NCBI GenBank assembly: GCA_965203535.1
Contig: OZ241897.1
Coordinates: 3,224,001 to 3,288,000, forward strand
Direction: 5' to 3'
Source of the DNA: JAJDTT01 sp022827025
GTDB lineage: Bacteria; Acidobacteriota; UBA6911; RPQK01; JAJDTT01
Length of the DNA stretch: 64,000 nucleotides
Part shown: positions 37,213 through 45,140 of the stretch, piece by piece
Position numbering within the stretch: the stretch's first letter is position 1
Layout of the letters: every line of letters starts with the position of its first letter
Translations under genes and position numbers: made by a program
The notes under the pieces: model-generated
What the model was told of the DNA's origin: nothing
Seen by the model: the letters and a program-made list of their open reading frames with translations, nothing else
The model's database searches: none

Positions 37213-37540
37213 TGGCGACCGCTTGAGCCTCGTCTTCGAAGGTGTCGAATACGGTCAGAAGCTTGGTGATGGCCAGCAGCTCCCGTGTCCTCTTGGTCAG
37301 ATGGAGCAGTTTGAGCGCTCCTCCCTGGTCGGCAACGTGAGTGTAGGAACTGACGAGCTCGCCGATCCCGGTGCTGTCCACCGTACGGACATCGGCCAGG
37401 TTCATGAGCAGGTTCTTCTGGCCCGACTTGACCAGATCGCGGATGGTGGTGCGGATCAAGGCGCTTTCTTCGCCGATGGTGATCCGGCCCTGGATATCCA
37501 AGATTGTCACGCCGTGTACGTTTCTGGTGTCGATGCTCAT
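37202..37540 (-). CDS. Anti-sigma factor antagonist (STAS domain)
   Basis: The 112-residue single STAS domain has the phosphorylatable serine in VDSTGIGELVSSY near residue 57. Proteins of this type (SpoIIAA/RsbV) bind and free anti-sigma kinases when dephosphorylated. It lies 10 bases downstream of a HATPase gene, its probable partner. GAGGAGGC precedes the ATG. Confidence 0.88.
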   Translation of the reverse strand: MSIDTRNVHGVTILDIQGRITIGEESALIRTTIRDLVKSGQKNLLMNLADVRTVDSTGIGELVSSYTHVADQGGALKLLHLTKRTRELLAITKLLTVFDTFEDEAQAVASFD

Positions 37541-37550
37541 AGTTGCCTCC

Positions 37551-38039
37551 TCATTCAGTGTGTGTAAGTCGCTTTTCCATTCTGACTTCGAACCCTCCGT
37601 GCGGGAGGGATCGATAGGTCACGTCGTCCATGAACGTATGGACGTAGAAAACCCCACGTCCCGAAGGTTTCAACAGATTCCTGGCGTCCCGAGGATCCGG
37701 CAGGGAGGTCTGGTCGAAACCATTTCCCTGATCCGAAACGGTGATCAGAAGCTGGTGGCGGTCGATCCGGAATCGGACACCCACCCTCTTGCTCTCATCC
37801 AGCCGGTTCCCGTGGTAAATGGCGTTGGTCACCGATTCCCGCACCGACAAACAGATCCAATGGCTGGCCTCGTCATCGAACCCCGCCATGCGAGTTATGC
37901 TCAGGGAGATATCCTGAACCAGATCGAGAAACTCGATATTGCTCCCGAAAGACATCTCGAATTCTCTCTGAAATCCTTTCCCCGCCGGTATGCTCGGCAA
38001 CTCTTGCCGGTCCGCTTCCCGTTGCTCTGAATCGCTCAT
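37551..38039 (-). CDS. RsbW-like serine kinase / HATPase-domain regulator
   Basis: The protein has about 162 residues with a GHKL ATPase fold: N-box SVRESVTNAIYHGNRLD, G1-box VSDQGNGFD and G2-box SGRGVFYVHTFMDDV. It is the likely anti-sigma kinase that phosphorylates the STAS protein next door. No sigma factor gene is adjacent, so its target is unknown. I chose the ATG at 38039; an in-frame ATG at 38087 would add 16 residues. The upstream 38193-38219 R3 repeat lies in the leader. Confidence 0.8.
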   Translation of the reverse strand: MSDSEQREADRQELPSIPAGKGFQREFEMSFGSNIEFLDLVQDISLSITRMAGFDDEASHWICLSVRESVTNAIYHGNRLDESKRVGVRFRIDRHQLLITVSDQGNGFDQTSLPDPRDARNLLKPSGRGVFYVHTFMDDVTYRSLPHGGFEVRMEKRLTHTE

Positions 38040-38192
38040 GGGTGATGGCCCCGCGGTATCCGATCGGTGCGACGTCCCGGCCGACATTGTTGAACTGCTT
38101 TCACATACCAAATTATATATACGCCGAACACGATCCCGCGTTTCGCGGACCACGTCTTCGTCTGCCCCGGTCCCGCTCCGCTTTGGAGCGAA

Positions 38193-38219
38193 GAGGGCGC
38201 CCGCAAGGGTCGCCCCCAC
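38193..38219. repeat. R3 dispersed palindromic repeat
   Basis: GAGGGCGCCCGCAAGGGTCG followed by CCCCCAC, the R3 core in reverse orientation, between dtd and the HATPase gene. Confidence 0.65.
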
Positions 38220-38261
38220 GGACGTCTTCAGGCTATTTGCTCAAGATTTTGGGAGTAGGGA

Positions 38262-38714
38262 CTAATTACGTGTTTTTCTGGAGTCGACGATCAACGTCAC
38301 CGGACCGTCATTGACCAGAGACAGCTCCATCATGGCTCCGAAGCGGCCCGTTTCGACCACCACGCCAGCCTGCCGAAGCATCTCGGCGAGTCGCCTGTAC
38401 TCGGTCCTTGCCGCGGCGGGTGGAGCCGCCCTGCTGAAGCTGGGCCGGTTCCCCTTGCGGCAGTCGCCATAGAGCGTGAACTGGGAGACCAGAAGGATGG
38501 AACCCCCCGCTTCCAGCAGGGAACGGTTCATCCTGCCGGCATCATCCGGAAAGATACGGAGTTGAAGGATCTTCTTCCTGATGAAGGCCAGGTCCCGGTC
38601 CGTGTCGCCGGCGCAGACGGCAACCAGAACGGCCAAGCCGGGGCCGATCCGGCCCACCGTGCGGCCCTCGACTTCCACCTTCGCCTCCGACACCCGCTGG
38701 ATCACGACGCGCAT
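38262..38714 (-). CDS. dtd: D-aminoacyl-tRNA deacylase
   Basis: Hydrolyses D-amino acids from tRNA. The 150 residues show MRVVIQRVSEAKVEVEG at the start, the catalytic SQFTLYGDCRKGNRPSF motif near 78-94 and the Gly-cisPro-like NDGPVTLIVDS at the C-terminus. Full length. It lies 6 bases after a small conserved-looking gene. Confidence 0.95.
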   Translation of the reverse strand: MRVVIQRVSEAKVEVEGRTVGRIGPGLAVLVAVCAGDTDRDLAFIRKKILQLRIFPDDAGRMNRSLLEAGGSILLVSQFTLYGDCRKGNRPSFSRAAPPAAARTEYRRLAEMLRQAGVVVETGRFGAMMELSLVNDGPVTLIVDSRKTRN

Positions 38715-38720
38715 GGCGAT

Positions 38721-38990
38721 TCAGTGGATGGTCCGTTCCATTCCTTCGCCCCAACGTTCCCGCAGGACTCTCTCGAAGCGCGGCATGAGCAACAGGTGGA
38801 AGGTGAACTCTTTATCCGGAAACATGCCCAGGACGGCTCTCTCGGTCCGCCGGACCATCCGCCGGGCTTCGCCCAATGTCAGCCTGGGGTCCTGGTACAG
38901 GACGCTGAGCGTCAGATCGACCAGAAAGCGCATGCGCCGGAGTCTCCGGTTCTCCTCCCGAATCAGATCTTCACGATCCGAAGTGGACAT
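38721..38990 (-). CDS. Small hypothetical protein
   Basis: The 89-residue, charged protein is mostly helical by appearance, with many Arg/Glu pairs (EENRRLRRMRFLVDLTLSVL). No signal peptide or known motif is seen. It lies 6 bases upstream of dtd in the same direction and starts 14 bases from an R2 element. I do not recognise a family; cotranscription with dtd is likely. Confidence 0.6.
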   Translation of the reverse strand: MSTSDREDLIREENRRLRRMRFLVDLTLSVLYQDPRLTLGEARRMVRRTERAVLGMFPDKEFTFHLLLMPRFERVLRERWGEGMERTIH

Positions 38991-39003
38991 TGCGGTTCAG
39001 TTT

Positions 39004-39167
39004 AACAGCCCGTGGTGAAAGTCTCGCGAGCATCGAGACCGTTCCTGCGCCCGCCGGACAAGGCGCGATTCGGGTGCATACCGGGAGTATGTGCGCCCAT
39101 AGCAACGCAGTCCGCCGGGATGCAGGGGCGGTCGAATGCCGTGACGACTTTTGCCACGGGCTGTTAA
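39004..39167 (-). mobile_element. R2 palindromic MITE-like element, copy B
   Basis: The ~164-base reverse-oriented copy of 19745-19905 is nearly identical except for a few central bases (GTGCGCCCATAGC against GTGCCCGAATCGC). It begins AACAGCCCGTGGTGAAAGTC and ends GCCACGGGCTGTT. A further R2 end (AACAGTCCGTGGCGAAAGTC) starts at 39166, giving a back-to-back arrangement. Confidence 0.75.
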
Positions 39168-39495
39168 CAGTCCGTGGCGAAAGTCTCGCACCGGTTCGGG
39201 GACGGCCGAGCCTTGAGAGACTGCACAAAAACGATGCAAAATGTAAAAAGTCTCCATTTGACAACCGCTTGAATCGTGTCTTCACAATGTTTTCCACCGG
39301 CATTTCCACAAAATCCGTGGACAACCCGTTCGGGCCGAGGTCCCGGTCCCGGTTTTTCGCCCGGGGAGTCGTTTGCAACGCCGGAAAAAAGGGGTAGCTT
39401 TAGGGGGCGGTGGGGAACTCCGGAGATCGGAGCTCAATGGGAATGATCCATGACGTGGAAGCAGCGGCTCTGAAGGGACTCGCGGAGGATGGACC
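39168..39495. other. Intergenic region upstream of the acyl-CoA mutase
   Basis: About 330 bases without a gene. After an extra R2 end, an unusually AT-rich stretch (39225-39330) contains TTGACA at 39258 with a possible -10 (CACAAT, 39283, spacing 19) and three DnaA-box-like 9-mers (39290-39324). A GC-rich hairpin-prone stretch follows. Confidence 0.45.
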
Positions 39496-41067
39496 GTGAA
39501 GGGGAGCCGAATCAGAGCCGGATCATCCGCCTTCGGGGTGCCGGACGTGGCTGAACTGGACTACCGCCGGGACATTGGCGAGCCTGGATCGTACCCCTAC
39601 ACCCGGGGCATCTACCCGAACATGTACCGGGGACGTCTCTGGACCATGCGCCAGTTCTCGGGCCATGGCAGCGCCGAAGAGACGAATCGCCGGTACCGAT
39701 TCCTCCTGGAGCACGGGCAGACCGGACTCTCCGTCGCTTTCGATCTGCCGACCCTGATGGGCCTGGATTCGGATGATCCCCTCTCGGCCGGCGAAGTCGG
39801 AAAATGCGGGGTTGCCGTCGACTCCCTCCGGGACATGGAGGTCCTGTTCGACCGGATCGATCTGGCCCGGGTGAGCACCTCCATGACCATCAACGCTCCC
39901 GCGGCCGTCCTCTTGGCCATGTACGTGGTGGCGGCGGAGAAACAGGGGGTCGCGGCCCGCCGGATCCGGGGCACCCTCCAGAACGACATCTTGAAGGAAT
40001 ACATCGCGCAGAAGGAGTGGATCTACCCTCCCGCCCCGTCCATGCGCCTGGTCGTGGATTCGATCCAGTTCTGCTCGCAGCAGCTTCCCCGGTACAACAG
40101 CATTTCCATCAGCGGGTACCACATTCGCGAAGCCGGCTCCACCGCGGTCCAGGAACTGGCCTTCACGTTGCGGGACGGCATCGAATACGTGGACTGGTGC
40201 GTCCGGCGCGGAATGAAAGTGGATGACTTCGCGCCCCGCCTCTCCTTCTTCTTCAACTCCCACAACAATTTCTTCGAGGAGATCGCCAAGTTCCGGGCCG
40301 CCCGGAGGCTCTGGGCGCGTACCATGAGGAACCGCTTCGGAGCGCGGAACGAGCGGTCCTGGATGTGCCGGTTCCACACTCAGACCGCCGGTTGCACGCT
40401 GACCATGCAGCAGCCGGCCAACAACATCATCCGGACGACGCTGCAGGCGGTCGCCGCGGTTCTGGGAGGGACCAATTCGCTTCACACCAACGCCCTGGAC
40501 GAAGCGTGGGCGCTTCCCACCGAGGAGACGGCGAAGATCGCGCTTCGGACTCAGCAGGTCCTGGCCTGCGAGTCGGGCCTCACCGCGAGCGTGGACCCCG
40601 CGGGCGGATCCTATTACCTGGAGAACCTCACCTGCCGGGTCGAGGATCGGGCGGTGGAGTACATGGACCGGATCGACGGGATGGGAGGGATGATCAGCGC
40701 CATCGAGGCGGGATACCCGCAGCGCGAGATCCAGGACGCCTCCTACCGGGAGCAACGCGCCATCGAGAAAGAGGAACAGGTGGTGGTGGGCGTGAATCGC
40801 TTCGTCACCGGCGAGCCCTCCCGGCCGGAGATTCTCAGAATCGGGCCGGAAGTGGAGGACGCCCAGGTCGAGAGCCTCCAGACCCTGCGGCGGGAGCGGA
40901 ACGAGGCGGGTGTCAGCCGGGCCCTCCGCGACCTGAACCAGGCCGCGCGGACCGACGAGAACCTGATGCCCCATCTGATTCATGCGGTGCGGGAATACGC
41001 CACCGTCGGGGAGATCAGCACCTCCCTGAAGGAGGTCTTCGGGGTTTACCGGGAACCCTTGTTCTGA
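39496..41067 (+). CDS. B12-dependent acyl-CoA mutase large subunit, isobutyryl-CoA mutase-like
   Basis: The 523-residue catalytic (TIM barrel) chain of the methylmalonyl-CoA mutase family, without the B12 domain. It has YPYTRGIYPNMYRGRLWTMR at the N-terminus, SISISGYHIREAG (catalytic His209) and GGTNSLHTNALDEAWALPT. Two residues decide substrate: the Tyr89 of methylmalonyl-CoA mutase is Phe54 here (RQFSG), and Arg207 is Gln172 (EYIAQKEWIYPP), both as in isobutyryl-CoA mutase. The B12-binding chain is the next gene (14-base gap). Most pipelines would call it methylmalonyl-CoA mutase; I favour the isobutyryl type. Confidence 0.9.
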   Translation: MKGSRIRAGSSAFGVPDVAELDYRRDIGEPGSYPYTRGIYPNMYRGRLWTMRQFSGHGSAEETNRRYRFLLEHGQTGLSVAFDLPTLMGLDSDDPLSAGEVGKCGVAVDSLRDMEVLFDRIDLARVSTSMTINAPAAVLLAMYVVAAEKQGVAARRIRGTLQNDILKEYIAQKEWIYPPAPSMRLVVDSIQFCSQQLPRYNSISISGYHIREAGSTAVQELAFTLRDGIEYVDWCVRRGMKVDDFAPRLSFFFNSHNNFFEEIAKFRAARRLWARTMRNRFGARNERSWMCRFHTQTAGCTLTMQQPANNIIRTTLQAVAAVLGGTNSLHTNALDEAWALPTEETAKIALRTQQVLACESGLTASVDPAGGSYYLENLTCRVEDRAVEYMDRIDGMGGMISAIEAGYPQREIQDASYREQRAIEKEEQVVVGVNRFVTGEPSRPEILRIGPEVEDAQVESLQTLRRERNEAGVSRALRDLNQAARTDENLMPHLIHAVREYATVGEISTSLKEVFGVYREPLF

Positions 41068-41080
41068 GGATTCAGACCGA

Positions 41081-41473
41081 ATGAGCAACCGAAGACTCAG
41101 GATCCTCATCGCCAAGCCGGGGCTCGACGGACACGACCGGGGCGCCAAGATCGTGGCCCGCGCTCTGCGCGATGCCGGCATGGAGGTCATCTACACCGGG
41201 TTGCGCCAGACTCCCGAGCAGATCGTGCAGGCCGCCATCCAGGAAGACGTGGACGCCATCGGACTTTCCATCCTCTCGGGTGCTCACGAGCACCTCTTCA
41301 ATCGGATCATGCAGCTTCTGGCCGGCCAGGATGCCTTGGACATCCTGGTCTTCGGAGGCGGCATCATTCCGGACGAGGACATTCCCGGCCTCAAGGAGTT
41401 GGGCGTGGCCGAGATCTTTCAGCCGGGATCCTCTACCCGGGACATCATCCGGTTTTTGAATCAGTCCGTCTGA
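41081..41473 (+). CDS. B12-binding small subunit of the acyl-CoA mutase
   Basis: The 130-residue Rossmann-like B12 domain has the base-off DxHxxG motif in KPGLDGHDRGAKI near residue 14, then SILSGAH and VFGGGIIPDEDI at the lower-ligand pocket. It is the partner of the preceding catalytic chain; split chains are normal for archaeal-type and isobutyryl-CoA mutases. Its 3' end overlaps the convergent glycosyltransferase gene by 13 bases. Confidence 0.93.
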   Translation: MSNRRLRILIAKPGLDGHDRGAKIVARALRDAGMEVIYTGLRQTPEQIVQAAIQEDVDAIGLSILSGAHEHLFNRIMQLLAGQDALDILVFGGGIIPDEDIPGLKELGVAEIFQPGSSTRDIIRFLNQSV

Positions 41474-42540
41474 GCCAGGTTCGGCAAGCCGGAAGCACCC
41501 GGGAATTCCAGTCCACCGGATTCTCGGAGGAGCGACCGCACCGCCTCCAATACGCGGGGGACGGTGATCGACCGGATGCACATGGGCTCCTGGTAGTGGA
41601 GGCAGTAGTATCCCGGGCAGGGGATGCACGGGAGGTCGGATCGAATCAAGCGGTGGCGGGTCCCCCAGGGAGCCCAGACCGGAGAGTCGGAAGAACCGAA
41701 GATGACCACCAGGGGCTTGCCCAGGGCCGCGGCGATGTGGGTCGTGCCCGTGTCGTTCCCCAGATAGAGGCGGCACAGCGAAGCCAGGGCGATGAACTGG
41801 TCCAGGGGAAACGGCCCTGCGAAATGAACCGAGGCGGGAGCGGTCTTCCTGAGATCCTCCAGGAGCGGCTCCTCCCCCGGGCCCGCCGTGAAGACGATGG
41901 GGTGTCCGTCGCGCTCCAGAAGCGCCGCAATCTCCGCAAACTTCTCCGGTTCCCATTGCTTCGTATCGAAGGCGGCGCCCGGGTGAATCAGGAGGAAACC
42001 CTTCTCGATGGCGCGCCGGGACAGGAGTGACCGGACTCGATCCAGGGCCGCGGCATCGACTGGAACCTGGAGCGGCGGTATGGGTTCGACCTGGAATCCG
42101 AGATGTTTGAAGGGGGAGAGCTGGTGCTCGACGGTGTGGATCGAGTCCTTGCCCCAGATTTGCCGCGAATCGGGCACGGACCGGTTGTAGAAGCGGCGGC
42201 TGCGGCTGCTGGCGTAGCCGAGGCGCATGGACGCCCCCGAAAGAGCGGTGATGAGAGCGCTGGTGGTCCCGCCATGGAGGTCGACGGTCAGGTCCGGCGA
42301 GAAGCTTCGGGCCGCCCGAATGGCCAGGCTCCGGGTCAGGAGCTTGGATCGGCCGCGGGGGACGGCAATGATCCGATCCACGTCGGGATTGTTCGCCAGC
42401 ACCTCGTCAAACGGCGCCTCCAGGAGCACGGCCACCCGCGTGTCCGGGTTTCGCTTGAGGACCGTGAGAGCCGGGGTCATCAGGACCGCGTCCCCCAGAG
42501 AGCGCAGGCGCACCAGAAGGACGCGGGAACGGCGGGTCAT
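41461..42540 (-). CDS. Glycosyltransferase family 9 (heptosyltransferase-like)
   Basis: The 359-residue protein has the ADP-heptose transferase layout: N-terminal LLVRLRSLGDAVLMTPAL, then a C-terminal nucleotide site with GNDTGTTHIAAALGKPLVVIFG and SDSPVWAPWG. A cysteine cluster (CIPCPGYYCLHYQEPMC) near residue 318 is typical for this group. Probably adds heptose or a related sugar to lipopolysaccharide core. Its ATG overlaps the Trm112-like gene stop. Confidence 0.87.
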   Translation of the reverse strand: MTRRSRVLLVRLRSLGDAVLMTPALTVLKRNPDTRVAVLLEAPFDEVLANNPDVDRIIAVPRGRSKLLTRSLAIRAARSFSPDLTVDLHGGTTSALITALSGASMRLGYASSRSRRFYNRSVPDSRQIWGKDSIHTVEHQLSPFKHLGFQVEPIPPLQVPVDAAALDRVRSLLSRRAIEKGFLLIHPGAAFDTKQWEPEKFAEIAALLERDGHPIVFTAGPGEEPLLEDLRKTAPASVHFAGPFPLDQFIALASLCRLYLGNDTGTTHIAAALGKPLVVIFGSSDSPVWAPWGTRHRLIRSDLPCIPCPGYYCLHYQEPMCIRSITVPRVLEAVRSLLRESGGLEFPGASGLPNLAQTD

Positions 42541-42743
42541 CCGCCGGTGTGATCGGTCGCTGACTGACCTTCCGGCGGCTTGATGACGGCCTCGTCGATG
42601 AGCATCACCGGGATATCGTCACGGATGGGATAGACTCGGTAACAGGCGCGGCACTTCAATCCGTTGCCTTCTGCGGTCAGGAGCACCTCGATCTTGCAGA
42701 CCGGGCAGGCCAGGATCTCCAGCAGCTCCGGGTTGATTGCCAC
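42537..42743 (-). CDS. Trm112-family zinc-ribbon-like protein
   Basis: The 68-residue protein has CPVC and CRAC pairs around residues 13-34 and the YPIRDDIPVML motif of the Trm112/YcaR family. These act as small activators of methyltransferases or in lipid A related steps. GTG start at 42743. It overlaps the GT9 gene by ATGA, so the two are cotranscribed. Confidence 0.85.
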   Translation of the reverse strand: MAINPELLEILACPVCKIEVLLTAEGNGLKCRACYRVYPIRDDIPVMLIDEAVIKPPEGQSATDHTGG

Positions 42744-42890
42744 CGGGTAAGACTACGGCTGTAGCTCGCCGGGGTCAATCCGGCGCGGCAAGGACTTTCC
42801 CCTTATTTTGGACAGTCAGAGGAACAGGCGGAGAGGGTTGGACGGGAGGCCGGATAGAAGGTGCCATTCCGGTGCGACAGCTTCGCGTTC

Positions 42891-42955
42891 GTAGGGGCGA
42901 CCCTTGTGGTCGCCCTCCCGCGGCAGGCAACCGAGATCGACCGGGGGCCACCCCG
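42891..42955. repeat. R3 palindromic repeat, extended copy
   Basis: GTAGGGGCGACCCTTGTGGT core plus a tail ending GGGGGCCACCCC; matches 6258-6321 with few differences. Confidence 0.7.
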
Positions 42956-42981
42956 TGACGACTTTTGCCACGGGCTGCTAA
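42956..42981. repeat. R2 terminal fragment
   Basis: GTGACGACTTTTGCCACGGG followed by CTGCTA equals one R2 end and lies exactly between two R3 copies. Confidence 0.6.
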
Positions 42982-43008
42982 GGGGGCGCCCACAAGGGGT
43001 GCCCCTAC
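42982..43008. repeat. R3 palindromic repeat
   Basis: GGGGGCGCCCACAAGGGGTG followed by CCCCTAC, R3 core in reverse orientation, 15 bases before the methyltransferase ATG. Confidence 0.65.
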
Positions 43009-43022
43009 GGAATTCAAATTCG

Positions 43023-43793
43023 ATGAATCGATATTCCTTTCGTGATTCCGACCCGGCTGAAGTGAGACTCGCCCTTCTCGCGAAGGCCTTCGAGCCGGAG
43101 ATGCGCGGGCTCCTGGCCCGGCTCCCAAAGAGACCGGTTCGGCTTGCCCTCGATCTCGGATGTGGCCCCGGATTCACTACCCGGCTGCTCAAGGATGTCG
43201 TCCAACCGCAGAGAGCTGTGGGAATGGATATATCCGGGGGTTACGTGCGGTCGGCCCGGGCCAGGTTTCCGGATCTCGAGTTCGTGGAGCACGACGTGAC
43301 GCGGACGCCGTTTCCCATTGAGAGCCCGGACTTCATCGTCGCGCGGTTCTTGTTGACCCATCTTTCGGATCCCGAGGGCGTTCTCGGAGCGTGGGCGAAT
43401 GAAATGGCTCCCCGCGGTTTGATCGGCGTTGCAGAAGTGGAGTTCATCAAGACCGAACATCCCGTATTCACGACCTATCTGTCCGTTGTGGAGCGCTTGA
43501 TTGCGGATAGCGGTGGAGCCCTCTACCTGGGACCGCGCCTGGACGCCGCTGATCCCAAAAAGTTGCGGCGAGTGTCGAGTGAGGTCTACACGGCGCCGGT
43601 ATCTACCGGGGACGCCGCGAAAATGTTCTCGCTCAACTTGAGCGTCTGGAGGTCAGACCGTTTCGTCGTCGACAACTACGAGACAAGTTTTCTGGATATC
43701 CTGGCCCGCAGACTCGAACAGCTTCAGGCTCAGACCTGCAGGGATGAGATCGAATGGGGCATACGTCATATCGTTTATCAGCGTGTCGATTGA
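43023..43793 (+). CDS. SAM-dependent methyltransferase
   Basis: A 256-residue class I methyltransferase. SAM motif I is LALDLGCGPGFTTRLL near residue 40, then GMDISGGYVRSARARF and the motif II/III acidic HDVTRTPFP. The substrate is not evident. The ATG at 43023 follows R3 DNA directly, so its promoter must lie within repeats. Codon use is less GC-biased than in neighbours (more A/T-ending codons), a hint of later acquisition. Confidence 0.82.
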   Translation: MNRYSFRDSDPAEVRLALLAKAFEPEMRGLLARLPKRPVRLALDLGCGPGFTTRLLKDVVQPQRAVGMDISGGYVRSARARFPDLEFVEHDVTRTPFPIESPDFIVARFLLTHLSDPEGVLGAWANEMAPRGLIGVAEVEFIKTEHPVFTTYLSVVERLIADSGGALYLGPRLDAADPKKLRRVSSEVYTAPVSTGDAAKMFSLNLSVWRSDRFVVDNYETSFLDILARRLEQLQAQTCRDEIEWGIRHIVYQRVD

Positions 43794-43880
43794 AGGAAGC
43801 ACTGCGGTGACGACCATTGCCGCCAGGCGCTGACCTCATTGAGGTTGGACTATTCTTACATGCGCCGGTGGACGGTCCGC

Positions 43881-44444
43881 TCAGCTTCCCAGTTCTGCCG
43901 TCACCAACTTCCGGTGCCGGGCTCCCCGGCTGTGCAGCCGGCTCTCATAGAGGTGGATCTGACGGACGCAAAATGGAACCGGACGGGTCCGGTCCCCTTC
44001 CTGGTCGAGAAAGCGTGACAGCCGCTTCCGATTCCGGGAGGATTTCAGGCGAAGCAGGGTCAGGTGAGGCCTGAACTTCTTTCGCTCGCGGTCGAAACCC
44101 AGCTTTTGCAACTCGAGTCCCAGGACCCGATGCAGACGTTCCAGGCCTCCGTCTCCGGTGACACCGGCCCAGACGATACGAGGCCGTCTCCGGGTGGGGA
44201 AGGCGCCCAGGGTCCGGACCGCAAGGGGGAAGGGCGGCACCTGCCGCGCGCAGCGGCGAATCGCGTCTCCCAGCGCGGGAACTCGGCTCTCCTCGATGTT
44301 GCCCAGGAATCGAAGGGTCAGGTGGATGGACGAGACCGGGGCCAGCCGGGCGTCCAGATCCAAGGAGCCGAGAGCGTCCGAGACGGAGGCCAAGTGGTTC
44401 TTGACGTCCTGCGGGACGTCGATGGCGATGAAGGCGCGGATCAC
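43881..44444 (-). CDS. thpR: RNA 2',3'-cyclic phosphodiesterase (2'-5' RNA ligase family)
   Basis: The 187-residue 2H phosphoesterase has two HxTx motifs, HLTLRFLG and HLTLLRL. The GTG at 44444 overlaps the cinA TGA. The start sequence IRAFIAIDVP is typical. Last gene of the moxR-to-thpR run. Confidence 0.92.
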   Translation of the reverse strand: MIRAFIAIDVPQDVKNHLASVSDALGSLDLDARLAPVSSIHLTLRFLGNIEESRVPALGDAIRRCARQVPPFPLAVRTLGAFPTRRRPRIVWAGVTGDGGLERLHRVLGLELQKLGFDRERKKFRPHLTLLRLKSSRNRKRLSRFLDQEGDRTRPVPFCVRQIHLYESRLHSRGARHRKLVTAELGS

Positions 44445-44971
44445 GTCAGATGCCTTCGGATCCAATCCAAAGCGATACGGCATGCGCTTGCCCGGACCGC
44501 TTCGCGATCGCCCTCCAGCAAGAGTTTGCGGGCCCGGGTCTCCGCGGAATCGGAGAGGCCCAGATAAACGAGGCCCACCGGCTTTTCGGGACTTCCCCCG
44601 GAGGGGCCGGCGATCCCGGTCACAGAGATGCCCAAGTCGGCGCCGCTCCAGTTTCGGACCCCCCGGGCCATCTGACAAGCGACCGGTTCGCTGACCGCGC
44701 CCCATCGGTCCAGGACCTCCCGGCTCACCTTGAGATGCCGGATCTTGAGAGCGTTGCTGTAGCTGATGATTCCGCCCTGGTAGAAATCGGAGCTGCCCGG
44801 AATGTCCGTCAAGAGCTTGCCCAGGAAGCCTCCCGTGCACGACTCGGCGGTGGCCAGGGTCTTCCCCTGCCGTCTCAGCAAGCGTCCCACCACCGACTCG
44901 AGGGGCTCCTCCTCGCGGGTGCGATTCAAGGTCGTCGGCGCGGTTCTCAGGCCTTGCCGGGTGTCTGTCAT
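44441..44971 (-). CDS. CinA C-terminal domain / nicotinamide-nucleotide amidase
   Basis: The 176 residues equal the PncC (CinA-C) domain alone: TLATAESCTGGFLGKLLTDIPG, YSNALK and VTGIAGPSGGSPEKPVGLVY. It deamidates NMN to nicotinate mononucleotide. The N-terminal MoCF domain of full CinA is absent. The ATG at 44971 stands 6 bases from the R1 element that fills the gap to pgpA. Confidence 0.88.
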   Translation of the reverse strand: MTDTRQGLRTAPTTLNRTREEEPLESVVGRLLRRQGKTLATAESCTGGFLGKLLTDIPGSSDFYQGGIISYSNALKIRHLKVSREVLDRWGAVSEPVACQMARGVRNWSGADLGISVTGIAGPSGGSPEKPVGLVYLGLSDSAETRARKLLLEGDREAVRASACRIALDWIRRHLT

Positions 44972-44976
44972 AGACC

Positions 44977-45140
44977 TAGGAGCCTGCGCGGCAGAAATTG
45001 ATCTACTGCGAAAGCGTAGAATCGGTCCATATTCCCCCGATTTCTCGGCGAATAGAACCACTATGCACCTCAAAATCGTGAAAATCTGGCCTCGATTCTC
45101 CACTTTCTCGCTACGATCATTTCTACCGCGCAGACTCCTA
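44977..45140 (+). mobile_element. R1 MITE-like element, full copy 2
   Basis: A 164-base element (TAGGAGCCTGCGCGGCAGAA to ACCGCGCAGACTCCTA) with terminal inverted repeats and no gene. It occupies almost exactly the gap between pgpA and cinA. Its last three bases supply the pgpA stop codon (TAG on the minus strand). It is the reverse-oriented counterpart of 6361-6523. Confidence 0.8.

Larger units (their letters stand above)
42744..43022. other. Intergenic region built of nested repeats
   Basis: 279 bases between two divergent genes hold an extended R3 copy (42891-42955), an R2 end (42956-42981) and another R3 (42982-43008), back to back. Open frames here are repeat-derived. Confidence 0.7.

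Noticed and set aside
38990..39397. Plus-strand 135-codon frame across R2 copy B
   Set aside because: Its reading (FCHGLL, AVRRDAGAVECRDD) recurs at other R2 sequences, so it is repeat-derived.
42861..43022. N-terminal extension of the methyltransferase
   Set aside because: The extra 54 residues are encoded by R3/R2 repeats; the ATG at 43023 begins the conserved domain.
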